The notes under the pieces were generated by a model. The model did not search any database and had not been told where the DNA came from. It saw nothing but the letters and a program-made list of their open reading frames with translations. Positions 22,299-32,965 of a stretch of 64,000 nt of DNA are shown here, piece by piece; position 1 is the stretch's first letter, and the number at the start of each line of letters is the position of its first letter. Origin of the DNA: Siphonodentalium dalli (taxonomy: Eukaryota > Mollusca > Scaphopoda > Gadilida > Siphonodentaliidae). Position numbers and translations under genes: made by a program. Location: positions 103,010,278 through 103,074,277 of the forward strand of contig CP136069.1 of assembly GCA_032622095.1 (NCBI GenBank), in the 5' to 3' direction.

Positions 22299-22355
22299 GT
22301 TTCGTACCATGTTTTTGGTCATTTCACACCATATATTGGTATGTTTCATTGATTC
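22299..22355. repeat. 22-bp TTTCGTACCAT repeat, short cluster
   Basis: TTTCGTACCATGTTTTTGGT and two degraded following copies, the same 22-bp unit as at 23785-23920. Reverse-complement versions (ATGGTATGAAATG) occur near 23030-23082. Confidence 0.55.
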
Positions 22356-23575
22356 CCAAAAATGATGAATGGTCATTCGTACATGTGAAAAATTATATTA
22401 ATCGTGTTAACTTAATGAGAGTGAACATGATCATGATTTAACGTTCGTGATGATGACAACCCAACATTTACATGTTAACATATTTCATTCTTTTTTTTTC
22501 GAAACAAAATGAACCAATTGAAATTGTCGCGACAAAGTTAAAGATGCATAATCCGAATTAACACTTGAATATTACTATTTCCTTGGCTTCGGGTAAAACA
22601 TATGTGATTTGAGGAACCCACCCATCAAAGCTGAGAATGATCAGATATTGATTTTTGAAATCTATTATTTTTTACCATCGATAATTTTAAGTGGCCCAAT
22701 AAAAAGTCGAAAGAGGACGGATGAAGATGGATAACTCAAAAAGCAAGTGGTTTTTGTTGTGTCAGATATTTGACAAACCCGCAAAATTTCATTGAACAAA
22801 ATATTGATAAATAACAGGTTTTGGGCAATTGTATACTATATTTGACTGGTTAGCATTATTTTTGGGGCATTAATCGATTCTGGTAAACGAAGTGGCATTT
22901 AAAAAAATGGTGTTGTTGTTGAAATATGATGATATGGGAACCATCGAATCGGACTGAGTACCTTTAATGTCATTTAAAAATAATACCGGTATACTCAAAG
23001 GTACGAATTGTCGAAATGATACAGGAACTGGTATGAAATGTCCAGAACCCTGGTGCGAAAAAACTTCCATGGTATGAAATGCCAGCAACCTATTCATCCA
23101 TTGCACATTATCATTTATTTCCAATGGGCATGGATACGAGTCTCCCATTGGGGAGGGGGTCCACCTTGATACATGTATGTTCCGACAGCACCCCCTTGGA
23201 AGGAAGTTTCCTACAGGTAAATGTATATCGGTCCAAAATTTGTTCGAAAATTATTAATTAGATATGACATTTTTGCACGATATGTCTTGTTATCAAACTC
23301 CATTTGTACTTAGCTGAATATCACTTCAATTTGCCCTAAATCGAGTAATATCATTTTATGACATCACTAATTAAGAGTAATACATGTATGATTTTATGAC
23401 ATCACGATCTGAGTAATACACGGTATGGCTTTGACATGGTGTAATTCTATTTCACTATTAGAATAGGCATAGATACCAATTTTTTGTGATGTCACTCATT
23501 AGAAAAAGTTGTCAATATTACACTGTTACTAAGAGGCGAACTACCGTAATTAATAGATACATGTAGGGTATTACT

Positions 23576-23707
23576 TGGTTGGTTTGATATTATAGGCCTG
23601 ATTTCAGTCCTCAGTAGCCTCATATCAGCCTTCGTCGTCAGGCTGATTGTGATATGATCATATGAGGTTACCTCAGGGTGATATAGGGCCTAATATCAAA
23701 CCAACGA
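23576..23707. repeat. 132-bp imperfect hairpin
   Basis: TTGGTTTGATATTATAGGCC at 23577 pairs with GGGCCTAATATCAAACCAA at 23685-23703. Inner parts also pair: CAGTAGCCTCATATCA with TGATCATATGAGGTTACCTC. A MITE-like foldback is likely; no flanking duplication was fixed. Confidence 0.65.
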
Positions 23708-23784
23708 TGTTGGCGCTGCTAGTCTACAGGGTCACTATCTCGTTGTTCTCCTTGCCGAGGAGATATAAATAGGTACAGGACGTT

Positions 23785-23920
23785 TTGTATCATCTTAAGT
23801 CATTTCGTACCATATTTTTGGTAGTTTCGTACCATATTTTTGGTAGTTTCATACCTTATTGTTTGGTCGTTTCGTACCATGTAGGAAATCAATTGGTCAT
23901 TTCGTACCATGTTACTACAT
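23785..23920. repeat. 22-bp tandem repeat, about five units
   Basis: TTTCGTACCATATTTTTGGT plus AG repeats directly, followed by TTTCATACCTTATTG and TTTCGTACCATGTAGG variants. The period is 22 over the first three units. Confidence 0.65.
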
Positions 23921-24569
23921 GTATGTCACACCATATGGAAACAAATAAATGATTTTCTACAAAGTACGAAATAAAAAAAAGTAACCAAACATTCCGGTAC
24001 CCTACCGTTATGTAAAACCAAAAATTATGGTATGGATTACTATGGAACGACCATGGTTATGGTATCAAATACTGAAATAATGAAGAAGTCACTGCAGTTG
24101 TATATATCATTTATGTGGTCACAATATATTCATGTATAATGCAACCTGTAAGTTGACATGACCTCTGTTCTAGTTGGCTTATGATTGAGCTCTGAAGTGC
24201 TCTCCGCACTGTCAGGTTTACTTGATCAATACTCCAGCAATGTTCAGAATCCGATTCCACGACGCTCGTATGAAACGTCTAGAAAATAGAATCCATATTT
24301 AATAAATCCTTCAGACATTCAATATTACGGATCGCCTGAATCAACATCTGACTGTTTGAAGCGGTTCCACTCAATGGTTGTTTTCAGAAGAAGTCGTCGC
24401 AATGTACAGTGCTAGTACGCACTACACAGTAGATCGAACGATTATCTTACGGTGTTAGAGATGTTGTTGTTGTTATTGTTGACATAATCATATTCATACT
24501 GCTGTTGTTAGTACTTGTCGAACACATCCTAAGTTCTCCACCGGATTTTTACAGACAATCCCTGCATCT

Positions 24570-25345
24570 GGATCTGGATGGTGTACGTCGTATGATCCTC
24601 GCAGATGTGTAGAACGCCGGGAGAGAGATAATTATGTTCTTTGCGGGACTGTTGAGTTGTCCGCTGCTGTTCTATTTTGAATTTCGCATGCGTCCATCTC
24701 GTTTAGAGTGTTCCACTGAATAATTGTCCGTGGGAAGAATGAATTTGAGTATTCAGCAGAGTTTGTCACCAGTGGCTCTTACCGGTAGGACAGTGAATTA
24801 TTACATTCCTGTTTTGAGACTATATTTGTGCACTGAAATCTGCAAATTTCTTGGCTCGGATTTTTCTGCCCACCTTTTTTGGTTTAATTAAGCACTGAGT
24901 GTTTACAGCCGACACCTGCCCCTTATCCATCTTGTGAAAGAGCTCCAGCCTCTGGTCTTTCCTTCTTTCTTCGAGTGGTCTTATCTCGCAGTCATTCATC
25001 AGTTTGGCCATGTCCTTCGATTGGTAATTGCCGGTCATGAGCCGTACAGCTCCTCTCTGTATTCTCTCCAGGGCGTCGATGTTCTGCTGCTGGTGAGGAT
25101 CCCACATGACGGCTGCGTATTCCAGCGGCGATCTTACGAGTGTCTCATACGCTACGCATTTACTCTTGAATGGTGCCTTCCTAAGGTTTCTTCTGATGAA
25201 TCCGAGCGTGCTGTTAGCCTTCTTCGTGATCTTGTCTATCTGTGGAAACCATTTCATGTAGTTTGAGAGCATGACTCCAAGATATGGTGATTGAGTGACG
25301 CTTTGTATGATCTGGTTTCTGAGCTGGTACATGTAGGTCAGTTGG
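24570..25345 (-). pseudogene. CR1-like LINE RT thumb and C-terminus, frameshifted
   Basis: From ~25345 the minus strand reads MYQLRNQIIQ, then SPYLGVMLSN, KANSTLGFIRRNLRKAP, SPLEYAAVMWDPH, ALERIQRGAVRLM and RPLEERRKDQRLELFHKM, a typical order after the catalytic RT core in CR1-group LINEs. A stop at 24820 ends that frame. The true C-terminus (YSNSFFPRTIIQWNTLNEMD) lies in another frame at ~24760-24700, ending with a stop near 24640. The catalytic domain is absent. The fragment lies inside the 7241-bp element, just inward of its right TIR. Confidence 0.85.
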
Positions 25346-25626
25346 GAACAGTGATAATCACAGTAATACTGACAGTGATTTCAGATACTGACAGTGAATG
25401 AGTGATACTAGTACAGTCCTCAAATTCGGTTGCTTAATTCAGATCTTCTGGGTCAATAATAATGACAATATTAAAAATCAGCTCTCAATTGGATCTTCGG
25501 TATCTGCTACAGGTACAGGATATAGTCCACCGTCCGTATATCATCGCAGTTTTCATGTTCAGGGTCACTTTCTGACGCGAAAATGTTCGAGAACATGCAT
25601 TTTTTTTGGCAGGGGGTATCCCATGT

Positions 25627-26531
25627 TGACGTCACGGAATTTCCAGTTTGGTAAATCCAACAAGATTCATGGTGGCGCTCCTAGCGTTAATTTGAGATTG
25701 GTGGCGACCCTAGCGTTTATTGGTTTAAGAATTGATCATTGGTTTGTAAACGGAAGTTATTAATTCGAGAAATGATCATTGGTTTGTAAACGGATGTTAA
25801 TAATCTTCAATTATTATTCATTGGTTTGACCGGAAATAGTAGATTTGTCTCTTATTGAATCCAGGAACGGCTATTGGTTTTGAAATAGATTCTATTGATT
25901 AAGAAAATATATCTATTAAAACGGAATTGTCTCTTATTGAATCCAAGAACGACTATTAGTTTGAAAATGGAGACTATTGGATATTGAAATATCTTTATTG
26001 ATTAAGAAAATATGGCCATTGAAACGGAATGTACGTTTATTGAATATGCGCGAATCTTACTAATTGTGTGTTATTAGATATTAGTTGAACAGTGAACGCT
26101 ATTAAATTAAAATAGAACATTAATTTTGCATCGGTCAACATTGATTATGAATCTTTATCTATTAAAACGGAACTGTCTCTTATTGAATCCAAGAACGATT
26201 ATTGGTTTGAAAATAGAGACTATTTGGTTTGAATCTATATCTATTGAAACGGAATTGTCTCTTATAGAATCCAAGAACGACCATTGGTTTGAAAATGGAG
26301 ACTATTTGGTTTGAATCTATATCTATTGAAACGGAATTGTCTCTTATAGAATCCAAGAACGACCTTTGGTTTGAAAATGGAGACTATTTGGTTTGAATCT
26401 ATATCTATTGAAACGGAATTGTCTCTTATAGAATCAAAGAACGACCATTGGTTTAAAAATGGAGACTATTGTTTTTACAAGCCACCATTAACTTTTATTT
26501 CATGTAATTTCCGACCGAATGGCTGCCCATA
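25627..26531 (-). repeat. Right terminal inverted repeat with 82-bp subrepeats
   Basis: Mirrors the left TIR. GGAA(T/C)TGTCTCTTAT occurs at 26169, 26251, 26333 and 26415, an exact 82-base period, with an older copy near 25924. Each unit includes CCAAGAACGACCATTGGTTT-like sequence. Different subrepeats have therefore expanded in the two TIRs. Confidence 0.8.
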
Positions 26532-26537
26532 GATATA

Positions 26538-27285
26538 CCGTTATACAAGCAATTAATGATTTTAATAAAATTATCCCCAAAGTTGAAGTATTTTAAGACT
26601 GACGACACGGATGATCAGGAGACCGAATCAAAAGCTTTTTCGAAGTCAAGGAATACAAGTAGTCCAGGAATATTGGCAGATTTTGTTGTGGACAGGATGT
26701 CTGATATTAATCGTATATTTTCGCCAACGAATCTACCTTTTAAAAACCCAGTATGGTCATGATGAATAAGATCTTGAATTACACTTTTTAATCTTTCAGA
26801 AAGTTTACCTGATAAAATTTTGTATGACACATTAAGAAGTGAAATAGGTCGCCAGTTTTTTTTAGGAATTGTTTTGATTTGTTTTCTTTTGGAATCAGAG
26901 TAAGAATACCGTGTTTCTGTGTAACCGATAAATTTTATCTAAGTCGTAGTTTAATGACCTAACTAGGAATTTACCAATTTTATTCCAAAACATTTTATAA
27001 AAATCACACGAGAAGCCACGGGAACCAGGGCTTTTGTTATTGCGCATATGTTTTAAATAGGTTAATTCCTCGTTTTCAGAAATACGTGATACAAGGGTGT
27101 GAGAAATTTCTGGAGATAATTTATTTGGGAAATTATTTGTGTTATCATTTTGAACGCTAACAAATTGTTCAATGTCCGATACATTTGTGTTCCCGTGTCT
27201 ATTTTCATATAATTTTTCGTAATATAATTTGGCCTCTTCGAGAATATCATTTTGATATTGGCAACGTTATGTCCTGGTGAACTGA
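26538..27285 (-). pseudogene. Tx1/L1-like LINE RT, upstream half (split by insertion)
   Basis: Read on the minus strand from ~27260: EEAKLYYEKLYENRH, the linker before RT; then MRNNKSPGSRGFSCDFYKMF and FLVRSLNY. After frameshifts near 26880-26920 come ILSGKLSERLKSV, TGFLKGRFVGENIRL and FLDFEKAFDS, the catalytic Asp motif A. A TGA stands where Trp is usual, and the same frame then runs through KYFNFGDNFIKIINCLYNGI to the insertion point. This is the order of a Tx1/L1-type LINE. Its downstream half is at 19100-19290. Multiple lesions mark it as an old copy. Confidence 0.88.
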
Positions 27286-27689
27286 AATGGTTGGAAACTT
27301 CAGTTTGAGGTCCGAGAGATGTAACCTCATGCGGACTATGAATTAATTTTTGTGTGACTTACATATTGGGATCTGCTAAACTCATAGGTTAAAAGATAAA
27401 TTACATTTGCAGAATAGAAATTCATTTGATGAGTGATCCCAAATTGAACGCGAGTGGTTTCGCTCTGATAGAAATTCCCTATCTGAATATATTGTCTGGT
27501 GTTACTTGGCGCAACGCTTATTTTCACAGTAAGTTACCTTTTCGTTCGAAAAGGACCGGTGCAGTTTGAAAGGAAGATTAAATTGACGAAATTCCCAAAT
27601 TGTTTCAGATTTAGTTTTTCTGAATTGGCGTATTGAGTAGCCTCGATGAATGAGAGGTTGGAAGAGAATGTTACAAGGTTCATTAAGAT

Positions 27690-28030
27690 AATGTTGATCT
27701 GAACAAATTCTGCGAACACTTGAGATTGTATGATATAACACAATGTTTCTTAGCAGGAATAAGTCTATTATAAACAACATACTAAAAAACAAAACGGATA
27801 AAGAAAGGCGAAATTGATCAATTTTGTGAAATACATTAGTCAATATTTGGTACAATACTCAAGTTATGGCTTTTCAATGATGTTTATAGAACACTCCATT
27901 TAATATGTCCTTCCGTTTTTTTGAGTACACAGTCCTGATTACAGAACAGAAACCTTTTCCAGATACGTTGAGTACTGTTTTAGTTGTGTGTCTCCAAAAT
28001 TGGGTGTTTGTCTAATTTCGGAGCCTGTAA
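27690..28030 (+). repeat. Inverted dispersed repeat, left copy
   Basis: Matches the reverse complement of 35035-35400. Shared blocks include GGAATAAGT...AACAACATACTAAA, AATTTTGTGAAATA, TATGGCTTTTCAA and AGATACGTTGAGTA(C/T)TGTT. Copies are clearly diverged. The two face each other across ~7 kb containing the Ty3/gypsy remnant. Whether they are ends of one element or two separate insertions is undecided. Confidence 0.7.
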
Positions 28031-28101
28031 TTTTAAGAATTAGCTAGTTTATGGTCAGGTCTAGTATTTTTTCAAAACTAGAGAAAAATGAAGGGATATC
28101 T

Positions 28102-28139
28102 TGTTGTTGTATTAGTTTCGCACTATACAACAACAAGAA
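28102..28139. repeat. Short hairpin
   Basis: CTTGTTGTTGTA pairs with TACAACAACAAG across a 14-base loop. Confidence 0.6.
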
Positions 28140-28229
28140 ATGATTACTTTACTCATCTATGATGGAGAAGACAAAAATATTCATTAAAAATGTGTGTTCC
28201 ATTGTATGGATTGTATGTGACACAGAACT

Positions 28230-28995
28230 GGTGTGACGAAATACCATATTTGAGGTCATACAACTCAAAATAGTGCCCCAAACAATGCAACTGGTGTTCC
28301 AAACTGCACATAGATTTCGTCCCAAACTACCAAAAATGAGTGTCCCTAACCACCCAACGAGTGCTCCAAAAATACGAGTGGGTCAATCCACCCAATGATT
28401 GCCACAACCACCAAAATGAATGTCTCAAACCATCCAGCGAGTGCTCGAAAGGAAATGTGTGTCTAATATGCACCAAATACCTCACAAATAGTGCCCACTC
28501 TATCCGAGGAGATTCATAAATCTTACAACAGGTGTCTCAAACCACCAACTGTCCTCCCAATCCATTCAACGGCCAAATCAGTGAACCAATCGACAATTAG
28601 TGTCTCATTCCACCACACGTGTGTCCCATATCCACATCGAATGTCCAAACCCCCAATTGGTGTCTCAAACCATCCAATGGGTGTCACAAACAATTGAGTA
28701 GTGCCCCAAACCACATGCACCTGATTCCCAACCCACACAGATAGTCCCCAAACCATGCATCTAGTGGCCTAACCCACACAATGAGCGTCACAAGCCATCA
28801 AATGAGTGTCTCAATTCACCCGATTAGTGTCGCAACCCTGCATCGATTGGTCCAAACCACAGCGCATGGCAGTGCCCCAAGCAATGCAATTGGTTTTCCA
28901 AATCACACAGGTTTGATCCCATATATTTTGTCTCAAACTACCAACATTCTCCAAATCATACAACGAGTGGGTCTTATGTCTTATGTCATTTAACA
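28230..28995. repeat. Degenerate ~30-bp minisatellite
   Basis: Irregular units of the form GTGTCTCAAACCATCCAATG, with changes, follow one another for about 750 bases (for example CGAGTGCTCCAAA, TGGTGTCTCAAACCATCC, AGTGCCCCAAACCA). The unit length wanders between ~25 and ~40 bases. Small open frames on both strands come from the repeat and are not genes. Confidence 0.7.
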
Positions 28996-29249
28996 GGTTC
29001 ACAAACCATCAATTTTTTTTACCATTTGGTCTGTGAACAATGATGAGAGTGGAGATAGTATTTATTAACAAACAGATACCATCTGTGCGCATGGCACTGC
29101 AAATAGAAATATTTTTCGTGTTTTGCTCGGGTACATTAATTCAAACCAACCATCCCCTTCTTAACACACGTCCCCAGAAAAATAATTTACCCTACCCCAA
29201 TAATACTTTCTCCTATATAATTAAGTATAATTAAGTATTTTATTCTGGG

Positions 29250-29720
29250 GACCTGTGCTTCATAAATGAAAACGTAACGGAATTTCGTTTCTTAAACGAG
29301 GTTTTTATGACCAGCGACAGCAGGATAACTATTGAGGGGAAAATCAGCTTTGTCTTTGACAATATGTGCAAATAAAAGCAAAATTTTGGGTTTTTGGGGA
29401 TAGTTTAAAGAAACCCATTCTGAAATGAAAACACCATGGAATTTCGTTTCAGAAATTGTGTATTATTGATCAGTGATGACTAGAGCACTATTAATATGAA
29501 AATCAGCTTTGTACTCGAAAGTGCAAATAGAAGTCATTTTGGGGGTTTTGGGGGTACTTTCAGAATTACCTTCTGAAATGAAAACGCCAGGAAATTTAGT
29601 TTCAGAAATTGTGTATTGTTGATCAGTGATTGCTGGAGCACTATCAGTATAAAAATCAGCTTTGTACTCAAAAGTGCAAATAGAAGTCATTTTTGTGGGT
29701 TTTGAGGGGTCTCTGGCCCC
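29250..29720. repeat. Three-copy ~155-bp tandem repeat
   Basis: ATGAAAAC(G/A)..GGAATTTCGTTTC starts at 29265, 29425 and 29578 (spacings 160 and 153). Each unit continues with GAAAATCAGCTTTGT and GTGCAAATA(G/A)AAG and ends in a run like TTTTGGGGGTTTTGG. The third copy is the least altered relative to the second. Confidence 0.8.
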
Positions 29721-30184
29721 TAAACGCCTGCCATGCGGAACTTAAGAAATCGGATTTCTTTTAACGTTCTTGTGATGTAACAAATCTGGGGCATCAAACC
29801 TTTCGTACGCGATTGTGCAAATAGAACCCAACAGGCTCCCTGATTAAGTGCATGTCGTGTGCTATATGGTCCGGACCTACTTCAGCACATTAGCAGTAGG
29901 CCATTATTCATAAAGTTCTGGAATTAAGATATTGCTTCATCGGAATAACTATATCTTGAAGTTTCAAACAGTGTATGATGTTTCACGATTGTGAACGACA
30001 ATAACCTTTCAACTGAGTCAGTTTTATGGTTCTTGTGATATACCCGTTATATTTTTCCACTGGAAAATGACAATAACGTCAACACCCCAGCACACGACGT
30101 CATAACGCCATTTAGCAACATGGGTATATTCATCTTTGTGTATTACGTATTATGCTATATACTGTCGCCACGAGATTGTTTTTC

Positions 30185-30650
30185 TAGTACAGCGGTCAAA
30201 CTTTGGGAGGTTACCTACAATATATCGACGTTTCCGCCCCTGCATTACCTTGCCCCTTCGTTAGCCCGTTTGGATTTGGCGGGAAATTTTTTCAGTGATA
30301 CAACACTTAAGTATACCTATTTACGTTATAAAGCAACGACACGGGTAAACCTTCGACTTTAGCGCGATTTGAAGAGACACGACTATCTATCACATCCACT
30401 AATCATTTTTTTTTATCTCGATGTTTGAAATTGTGACAATTCCCCCCCCCCCCCTTTTGATTTTCGTTGGAATTTACCAAAAGTCTGAACCCACCGAAGC
30501 GAGCGAACTGCTGGGCAGGTTGATTTTATAGTAGAGCGGTCAAACTTTGGGGTCGTATCTACAGCAGACCGGCCTACCTGCTACTGCATTAACCTTACTC
30601 ATTAATTAGCTCGTTTGGATTTGGCGCTAAGAATAGGTCATTTTTTTGTC
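30185..30650. repeat. Two-copy duplication, offset ~345
   Basis: AG(C/A)GCGGTCAAACTTTGGG and CTCGTTTGGATTTGGCG-type blocks recur at ~30190/30537 and ~30267/30618. A C13 run lies between them at 30442-30454. Confidence 0.65.
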
Positions 30651-31008
30651 CCGGCTGTAGATCGTTAACGGTTGAGACAAAAACTTACAAGTGGTATATT
30701 ATGGTCCGCATCACTCTTCCCATTCGGAACATGCAATACAAATATTATAACGGTAGTGTATCACTTTGTGATAAATTTTGAGCGTTCTATCGTGGTGCAT
30801 ATAGTTGCGACCAAACTTTGTGGTGACTTTGACGTTACATGGAGTTCGTTGTAGACTCGCTAATTTAGCAACATTGAATTTGATAAAGATATTGCTTTAC
30901 ACATATCTAATTAATTACTTTTATTATATGATCATAAACTTTCTTCTAAAGTCCTATACTAAATCATACGGAAAAGAATTTGATAAATTACGATATCTAC
31001 TGGATTCT
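30651..31008. other. No gene recognised
   Basis: AT-rich sequence before the foldback element; no motif supported. Confidence 0.45.
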
Positions 31009-31017
31009 GCTATAAAC

Positions 31018-32130
31018 GGTTACGTAGCGTTTTTCCGAAGACCCATAACTCCGAAGGTCCGATTCTCCGAAGGTCCGATTCTCCGAAGATCATGTTTTAT
31101 CGCTTATTAAATAGTGTACAGTCCAGTGGCGGAGTCAATGGGGCCCTAGGGAAGACCGCTCCCAAAAAACATGTCAAATGTCATGTAAACGTCCGGAAAT
31201 CCCTCCTAGGCATTCAAATATTCACAGTGTTCCTGCCCAGGGGAGCACCCGGACCAACGATTGGGGGCGACCCCTCCCATGCATGCGCTCCCCAAATCAG
31301 GCCTTCGTGATATGCTTTCGGCATATCATATATATGCATGATATATCCACCACATATCCCCCACATATGCTAATTAATGTGCACACCTAAATGGGAACCC
31401 TGGTTCCGCCACTGGTGTGCACCGGGTATATTATAACGAAACGCTGCAATAATGTCAGAGTAGCCTAACATGCACAGGGGCGAACGGGGGCCAAAGGGGA
31501 AGAACCTGCCCTTTTTTCTGGCGACTGAAAATACAATCAAGTTCATTTTATATATGAAAAAGGACAAGTTCTTCCCCGTTCACCCCTGTACATTTTACTC
31601 TGGCATCTCATGGGCCAACGTAACGTTATAGTATCTGGTGTATAGTCAGTGGCGGGCCAGGATTCCCATTTAGGTGGGGGCAGTAGGAAAAGTTTGAATA
31701 TTTTGATGCCCATGAACGATTTCCGGGCGTTTACGTGACATTGGACATGTTTTGCTAGGGGCCCATATTGTCTGAAATAGCAAGTAGAGGTTTAATGGGA
31801 GCAGTAGGAATTTTGGGACCCCTTGGCTTCGCCACTGGACTGTACACTATTTAGTAAACGATAATATCCCGATAAAACAAAATCCTCGGAGAATCGGACA
31901 TTCGGAGAATCGGACCTTCGGAGTTATAGATCTTCGGAGAATCGGCCCTTCGGAGTTATAGGCTTTCGGAGAATCGGATCTTCGGAGTTATGGGCCGTCG
32001 GAGAATCGGATCTTCGGAGTTACGGGCCGTCGGAGAATCGGATCTTCGGAGTTATGGGCCGTCGGAGAATCGGGTCTTCGGAGTTGTGGGCCTTCGTAGT
32101 AATAGGTCTTCGGAAAATCGGTCTGACACC
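31018..32130. mobile_element. 1113-bp foldback element with 9-bp target-site duplication
   Basis: GCTATAAAC lies directly outside both ends (31009-31017 and 32131-32139). The ends are imperfect inverted repeats (GGTTACGTAG... against GGTGTCAGAC..., both reaching TTTTCCGAAGACC). The two arms (~31035-31520 and ~31556-32120) are homologous in inverted orientation nearly to the centre, including CAGTGGCGGA...CCACTG sub-elements at 31124-31414 and 31647-31836. A GGAGAATCGGATCTTC/GGAGTTATGGGCCTTC minisatellite is short on the left arm and expanded on the right (31868-32120). A 9-bp duplication fits Mutator-like or Merlin-like elements. No transposase present. Confidence 0.8.
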
Positions 32131-32354
32131 GCTATAAACAGGCAAGATGGGTTAATAACAATTTAAGTCACGAGTTATTAAGTCACGTCATGAGTTATTA
32201 ATAGAATTGCAAATCCCTGGGTTTTGCAATGATAAAGCATCTACATTGTTGTGAATTTGATGGATCCATTTACATATATTTATATAAACGGGTCAGCAAT
32301 GTGTTTCAGGGCTAATGGGGCTTGATAATATTGGTAGATCACATAATGAAACAC

Positions 32355-32491
32355 TTATTGCATTGTTTCGAGGTTGACATGAGGATTTATCAACCATTGG
32401 AAGTTAATATTCACTTCGGCATGCGGCCTCGATGAATATTAACTTCCTCGGGTTGATAAATCCTCATGTCAACCTCGAAACAATGCAATAA
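32355..32491. repeat. 137-bp near-perfect palindrome
   Basis: The left arm 32355-32413 (TTATTGCATTGTTTCGAGG...) pairs almost perfectly with the right arm 32433-32491 around a ~19-base loop (CTTCGGCATGCGGCCTCGA-type). The near identity of the arms implies a recent or actively corrected hairpin. It is probably a MITE. Confidence 0.85.
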
Positions 32492-32926
32492 ATGTACGTT
32501 GATATATATAATTTAGCAGTTTCCATACCCGCCAATGTGTAAGTTTAATTTTTTATATTTTCAATGGGCATTTATGTGTTCATACTTTGAATGTGCAATT
32601 ATCTAAATATGTCTGCTCCATTTGTTGCCCGGGACATTTTTATTTAGTATCTTTAATTCATTAGCAATTTCATATAAATCATAGTTCGTTGTCATTATTT
32701 GTTCACTTCCATTTGCACATTCATTATTCCCACTTTCATTTCATCTCCCATCTTTATTCACGTTGTCTGTTTCACTAAGATTTCTTCACACATTATCGAA
32801 CCCAGATCGCATGCGTATGGGCGTTTTCATTTTTTCCATTTCATCGTGTCATTTCATCTCCGCATCATCATATAACTTGCTTCATATCATTTATCCACCT
32901 GCATCTCACATTCATTACATTTCACA
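32492..32926. other. No gene recognised
   Basis: T- and C-rich sequence with recurrent TTTCATTTCATC-like runs (~32700-32920); no gene or clear tandem unit. Confidence 0.45.
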
Positions 32927-32962
32927 AGCATATCGTCGTAATTAGTTTTATACGACGATATG
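32927..32962. repeat. 36-bp hairpin at the edge of the gypsy remnant
   Basis: GCATATCGTCGTA and its exact reverse complement (13-bp stem) enclose a 10-base loop. Gag homology begins immediately to the right. Confidence 0.75.
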
Positions 32963-32965
32963 CTT

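Larger units (their letters stand above)
19291..26531. mobile_element. 7241-bp TIR element with 6-bp target-site duplication
   Basis: Starts TATGGGCAGCCATTCGGTCG and ends in its reverse complement. GATATA flanks it on both sides (19285-19290 and 26532-26537). Inverted similarity is strong over the outer ~150 bases, broken by a ~21-bp insertion on the left. It recurs inward as far as TCCGTGACGTCA (20068-20079) and its complement (25627-25638), so the TIRs are about 789 and 905 bases. Removing the element and one GATATA copy rejoins a LINE RT in frame. No transposase, integrase or polymerase gene is recognised inside, so it looks non-autonomous. It holds a LINE fragment, foldback repeats and small arrays, listed separately. 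Superfamily is unknown. Confidence 0.88.

Noticed and set aside
19291-26531. Polinton/Maverick-type element, because of long TIRs and a 6-bp duplication
   Set aside because: No DNA polymerase, integrase, ATPase or capsid-type gene is visible, the element is only 7.2 kb, and the termini start TATGGG rather than the AGT-type ends known for Polintons.
28491-29002. Repetitive short frames rich in Ser, Thr, His and Pro
   Set aside because: They are translations of the ~30-bp minisatellite.
31124-31414. CAGTGGCGG...CCGCCACTG as an independent DNA transposon copy
   Set aside because: The same sub-element occurs in inverted form in the other arm, and no clear target-site duplication flanks either, so I describe it as part of the larger foldback.
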